A stretch of DNA of 19,601 bases, from NCBI GenBank assembly GCA_934645175.1, contig CAKUDE010000038.1, forward strand, positions 1-19,601, given 5' to 3'. This stretch comes from an uncultured Oscillospiraceae bacterium (lineage in GTDB: Bacteria > Bacillota > Clostridia > Oscillospirales > Oscillospiraceae). The first letter of the stretch is position 1. Every line of letters starts with the position of its first letter. This document shows positions 17,615-19,601 of this stretch, piece by piece. The notes beneath the pieces were generated by a model that ran no database searches, was not told the DNA's origin, and saw only the letters and a list, made by a program, of their open reading frames with translations. The position numbers and the translations under genes were made by a program.

Positions 17615-18349
17615 ATGAAACGGTTTCTTACAATTTTGATTGCCTTGACAATACTGATTCCGCACGCCCGTGCGGATACGCAGCCCAAATATATTGCGCT
17701 GACCTTCGACGACGGTCCCTCGGGAAAGTATACGGAGCGCCTGCTCGACGGACTGCGTAGCAGAAACGCGTCCGCGACGTTTTTCCTCTGCGGCTACCGG
17801 TTGGAGCGATTCCCGGAGCTGGCGGGGCGGATTATCCGCGAGGGGCACGAGGTCGGCTCGCACAGTGACGCGCATCGGTATTTTACCCGCCTTTTGCCGG
17901 AGGAGCTCTGCCGGGATCTGGCAAGGGCGCAGGAAAAACTCACGGAGGCCTGCGGCGAGGCGCCGACGCTGCTGCGTCCGCCCGGAGGATTGTTCGACGT
18001 CAAGGCGCTGCAAAAAACAGTCTGCGCACAGATGCCTGTGATCCTCTGGTCCGTAGACGCGGAGGATTGGCGGCGCAGCGACGCTGCGGGCGTTGCGCGG
18101 GATATTATCCGAAAAACACGCGCGGGCGATATCATTCTCATGCACGATATGTCGGATTCCAGCGTGACGGCTGCACTGACGGTGATCGACGCGCTTCAGG
18201 CACGGGGCTTCGAGTTTGTTACCGTTTCCGAGCTGGCGCTGCTGCACGGCGTTACGCTGGAGCCGGGAAAGGCATATTACCGTATCCCGCCCCAAAGCGT
18301 CGCGAAAAACGCCTCAAGCGCTTCCTGCGAACCGCAGAGAGAGCCCTGA
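17615..18349 (+). CDS. Secreted polysaccharide deacetylase (NodB/CE4 family)
   Basis: This 244-aa protein has a signal peptide (MKRFLTILIALTILIPHARA) and a complete NodB domain. TFDDGP carries catalytic Asp32 and metal ligand Asp33. H83-SDA-H87 provides the metal-binding histidines, RPPGG at 121 is motif 3, DAEDW at 148 is motif 4, and LMH177D is motif 5. CE4 enzymes remove N-acetyl groups from peptidoglycan or other GlcNAc polymers outside the membrane, often giving lysozyme resistance. The exact substrate here is not visible. The ATG at 17615 starts the signal peptide and has GGTGA upstream; an earlier in-frame ATG at 17528 lacks such a leader. The last 24 codons, past the catalytic domain, overlap the convergent editing gene by 73 bases. 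No clear promoter is seen. Confidence 0.92.
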   Translation: MKRFLTILIALTILIPHARADTQPKYIALTFDDGPSGKYTERLLDGLRSRNASATFFLCGYRLERFPELAGRIIREGHEVGSHSDAHRYFTRLLPEELCRDLARAQEKLTEACGEAPTLLRPPGGLFDVKALQKTVCAQMPVILWSVDAEDWRRSDAAGVARDIIRKTRAGDIILMHDMSDSSVTAALTVIDALQARGFEFVTVSELALLHGVTLEPGKAYYRIPPQSVAKNASSASCEPQREP

Positions 18350-19440
18350 ACAAAGTGCGGCTTTCCGCCGCCGCGCCCCTGGAACGACGTATTCAGTTGC
18401 CTGACGGTTTCGCGAAGGTCGTCCGACTGTGTGCCAAGTGCATAGCGCCATGTGTCGTTCTCGCCGGAGAACACGGCGCAGCGTAGAACGCCGTGCCTCA
18501 AAAGTACGTCGGCAAAGCGACGCAAGCCGTCCGGCGACAGGCTTTCTTCAAAGAGAACAACACTGTCCTGACCGGTGAGCTGCCGGGCGCGCAGGGAAAA
18601 AACTCTTTGCTCGAGTGCAGCCGCCTTTTGTGCTTCGGAAGCGCGTTCCTCGCACAGCCGTGCAACGGCGACGGCCAGTGCTTCCGGCTTTGCCGAAAGC
18701 CGTGCGGAAACGGAGGCTGCCTGTGTGGCGAGAATGTCATAATAGTCGGCCAGCGCCTGACCGCAGAGCAGCTCCATGCGCGTGCCGCCGCGGAAACGGA
18801 CGGGATTGTTCAGCCGAATCATTCCGATCTGTCCGGTGTGTGCAACATGCAGTCCGCAGCAGGCGCAGAGATCCGCTCTGGGAACGGACACCAGTCGCAC
18901 CTCGCCCGTCAGCTCCTTCTTACTCCGGTATTTGTAGTCCTTCAGGGTGTCGGCCGGCGGGAAAAAACAACGGATCGGAAGATTTTCCCAAACGATCCGG
19001 TTGACGCGCTTCGTAATTTCGCAAAGCTGCGTTTCGCTTAATTCGCCGTCAAAGTCAATCGTTACGGCATGACTGCCCATATGGAAGCCGACGTTGTTGA
19101 GCCCGTAGAGCGTGTGGATGGTGCCGGAGACAATGTGCTCCGCAGAGTGCTGCTGCATAAAGGTAAAGCGCCGGTCACGATCGATGCGAAGACGCACACG
19201 CCGTCCCGGTTCGACGGGACGACTGCACAGATGCAGAAGCTGCCCGTCCTTTTCACAGACGTCCGTGACCTCCGCATCGCCCAGCGTGCCGAGATCGCAG
19301 GGTTGACCGCCGCCGGTAGGATAAAAGACCGTCCGATCGAGCGTGACAAGCCAGCCGCTGACATCCTGTTCACAGGAAAGGACGGTGGCGTCCGCTTCGG
19401 TCAGATAGGCGTCATGATAATATAGTCGTTCGGTCTGCAT
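18277..19440 (-). CDS. alaX: Alanyl-tRNA editing protein, long AlaX type
   Basis: This 387-aa cytoplasmic protein resembles the editing half of alanyl-tRNA synthetase. It has YPTGGGQPCD at 40-49, zinc site H98SAEH102, and the second zinc half as Cys194-x3-His198 (CCGLH, with His201 nearby). A C-terminal DHHA1-like domain ends with GRGGGKPHFVQG. Such free-standing AlaX-L proteins hydrolyse Ser-tRNA(Ala), and in some cases Gly-tRNA(Ala), to protect translation fidelity. The ATG at 19440 follows AAAGGAG; the in-frame ATG at 19500 lies upstream of the predicted promoter elements and is rejected. The gene is monocistronic with its own promoter. Its 3' end overlaps the convergent deacetylase gene and no terminator is visible. 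Confidence 0.93.
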   Translation of the reverse strand: MQTERLYYHDAYLTEADATVLSCEQDVSGWLVTLDRTVFYPTGGGQPCDLGTLGDAEVTDVCEKDGQLLHLCSRPVEPGRRVRLRIDRDRRFTFMQQHSAEHIVSGTIHTLYGLNNVGFHMGSHAVTIDFDGELSETQLCEITKRVNRIVWENLPIRCFFPPADTLKDYKYRSKKELTGEVRLVSVPRADLCACCGLHVAHTGQIGMIRLNNPVRFRGGTRMELLCGQALADYYDILATQAASVSARLSAKPEALAVAVARLCEERASEAQKAAALEQRVFSLRARQLTGQDSVVLFEESLSPDGLRRFADVLLRHGVLRCAVFSGENDTWRYALGTQSDDLRETVRQLNTSFQGRGGGKPHFVQGSLCGSQEALEAFFATLWGGIR

Positions 19441-19479
19441 AGGCTTACTCCTTTGCTTGAAACAGATCGTGTTAAAAGC

Positions 19480-19508
19480 ATCATACCAGAAAAAACGCAA
19501 AAAGTAAA
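19480..19508 (-). promoter_or_regulatory. Promoter of the alanyl-tRNA editing gene
   Basis: On the minus strand TTTACT (19503-19508) and TATGAT (19480-19485) are separated by 17 bases. The predicted start is near 19473, 33 bases before the ATG at 19440. Confidence 0.65.
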
Positions 19509-19527
19509 GAAAAACCGTCCCTGTCTT

Positions 19528-19601
19528 TGAAGTGACCCCAAAAAGTTAGACAATATTTTGAAGCAAAAATTGTTCAAGCAACCGAAAGGGCTTGCTGTCT
19601 G
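19528..19601. mobile_element. Partial insertion sequence end, IS3-like
   Basis: From about 19528 the sequence TGAAGTGACCCCAAAAAGTT, then AGACAA, resembles the terminal inverted repeats of IS3-family (IS150-like) elements. The family assignment is from memory of such ends. It is followed by a stem (CAAGC/GCTTG with a GAAA loop) at about 19575-19594. No transposase is visible because the window ends here, so the boundary and family are tentative. Confidence 0.45.

Overview
The window looks like chromosomal DNA of an anaerobic, fairly GC-rich Clostridia-type Firmicute, most like the gut Oscillospiraceae/Ruminococcaceae. The lineage is inferred from gene content, not from a search. The markers are a pyruvate:ferredoxin oxidoreductase, a GGGtGRT/NifU-like gene pair, a dockerin- and SLH-bearing surface protease, strong AGGAGG ribosome binding sites and sigma-A consensus promoters. 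Nine genes are supported, plus a truncated insertion-sequence end at the right edge. I see no tRNA, rRNA or CRISPR array.

Layout, left to right. (1) 26-1735, minus: a two-gene operon of a NifU-like Fe-S scaffold and a GGGtGRT protein, behind a perfect consensus promoter and a structured leader. (2) 1887-3168, minus: a membrane-anchored phosphodiester glycosidase-family protein with its own terminator. (3) 3346-4419, plus: a divergently transcribed winged-helix regulator with a cysteine cluster, closed by a strong terminator. (4) 4485-12167, plus: a giant (2,520 aa) secreted S8 protease. It carries an internal dockerin, three long repeats separated by Ig-like domains, a cohesin-like domain and three SLH modules. 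It has a perfect consensus promoter with a 10-bp direct repeat around it. (5) 12292-15951, minus: pyruvate:ferredoxin oxidoreductase starting at a TTG codon, with a perfect 12-bp inverted repeat just upstream of its promoter. (6) 16280-17391: a 55-aa signal-peptide-bearing small protein that converges on, and overlaps by 73 bp, an XRE/TPR-like regulator gene. (7) 17456-19440: a long hairpin, a secreted polysaccharide deacetylase, and a convergent alanyl-tRNA editing protein whose gene overlaps the deacetylase gene by 73 bp. (8) From about 19528 to the window end: an IS3-like terminal sequence.

The most interesting element is the 16.2-17.4 kb cassette. A cytoplasmic HTH plus helical-repeat regulator paired with a tiny exported peptide has the layout of RRNPP (Rgg/Rap/NprR/PlcR/PrgX) peptide-pheromone systems. 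A palindrome abuts the peptide's -10 element. The pairing is an inference from architecture and needs experiment. The giant protease is the second highlight: cell-surface anchoring, proteolysis and possible cohesin/dockerin assembly sit in one chain. Several genes here (protease, deacetylase, glycosidase-family protein) act at or outside the cell surface, while PFOR and the Fe-S scaffold serve anaerobic metabolism.
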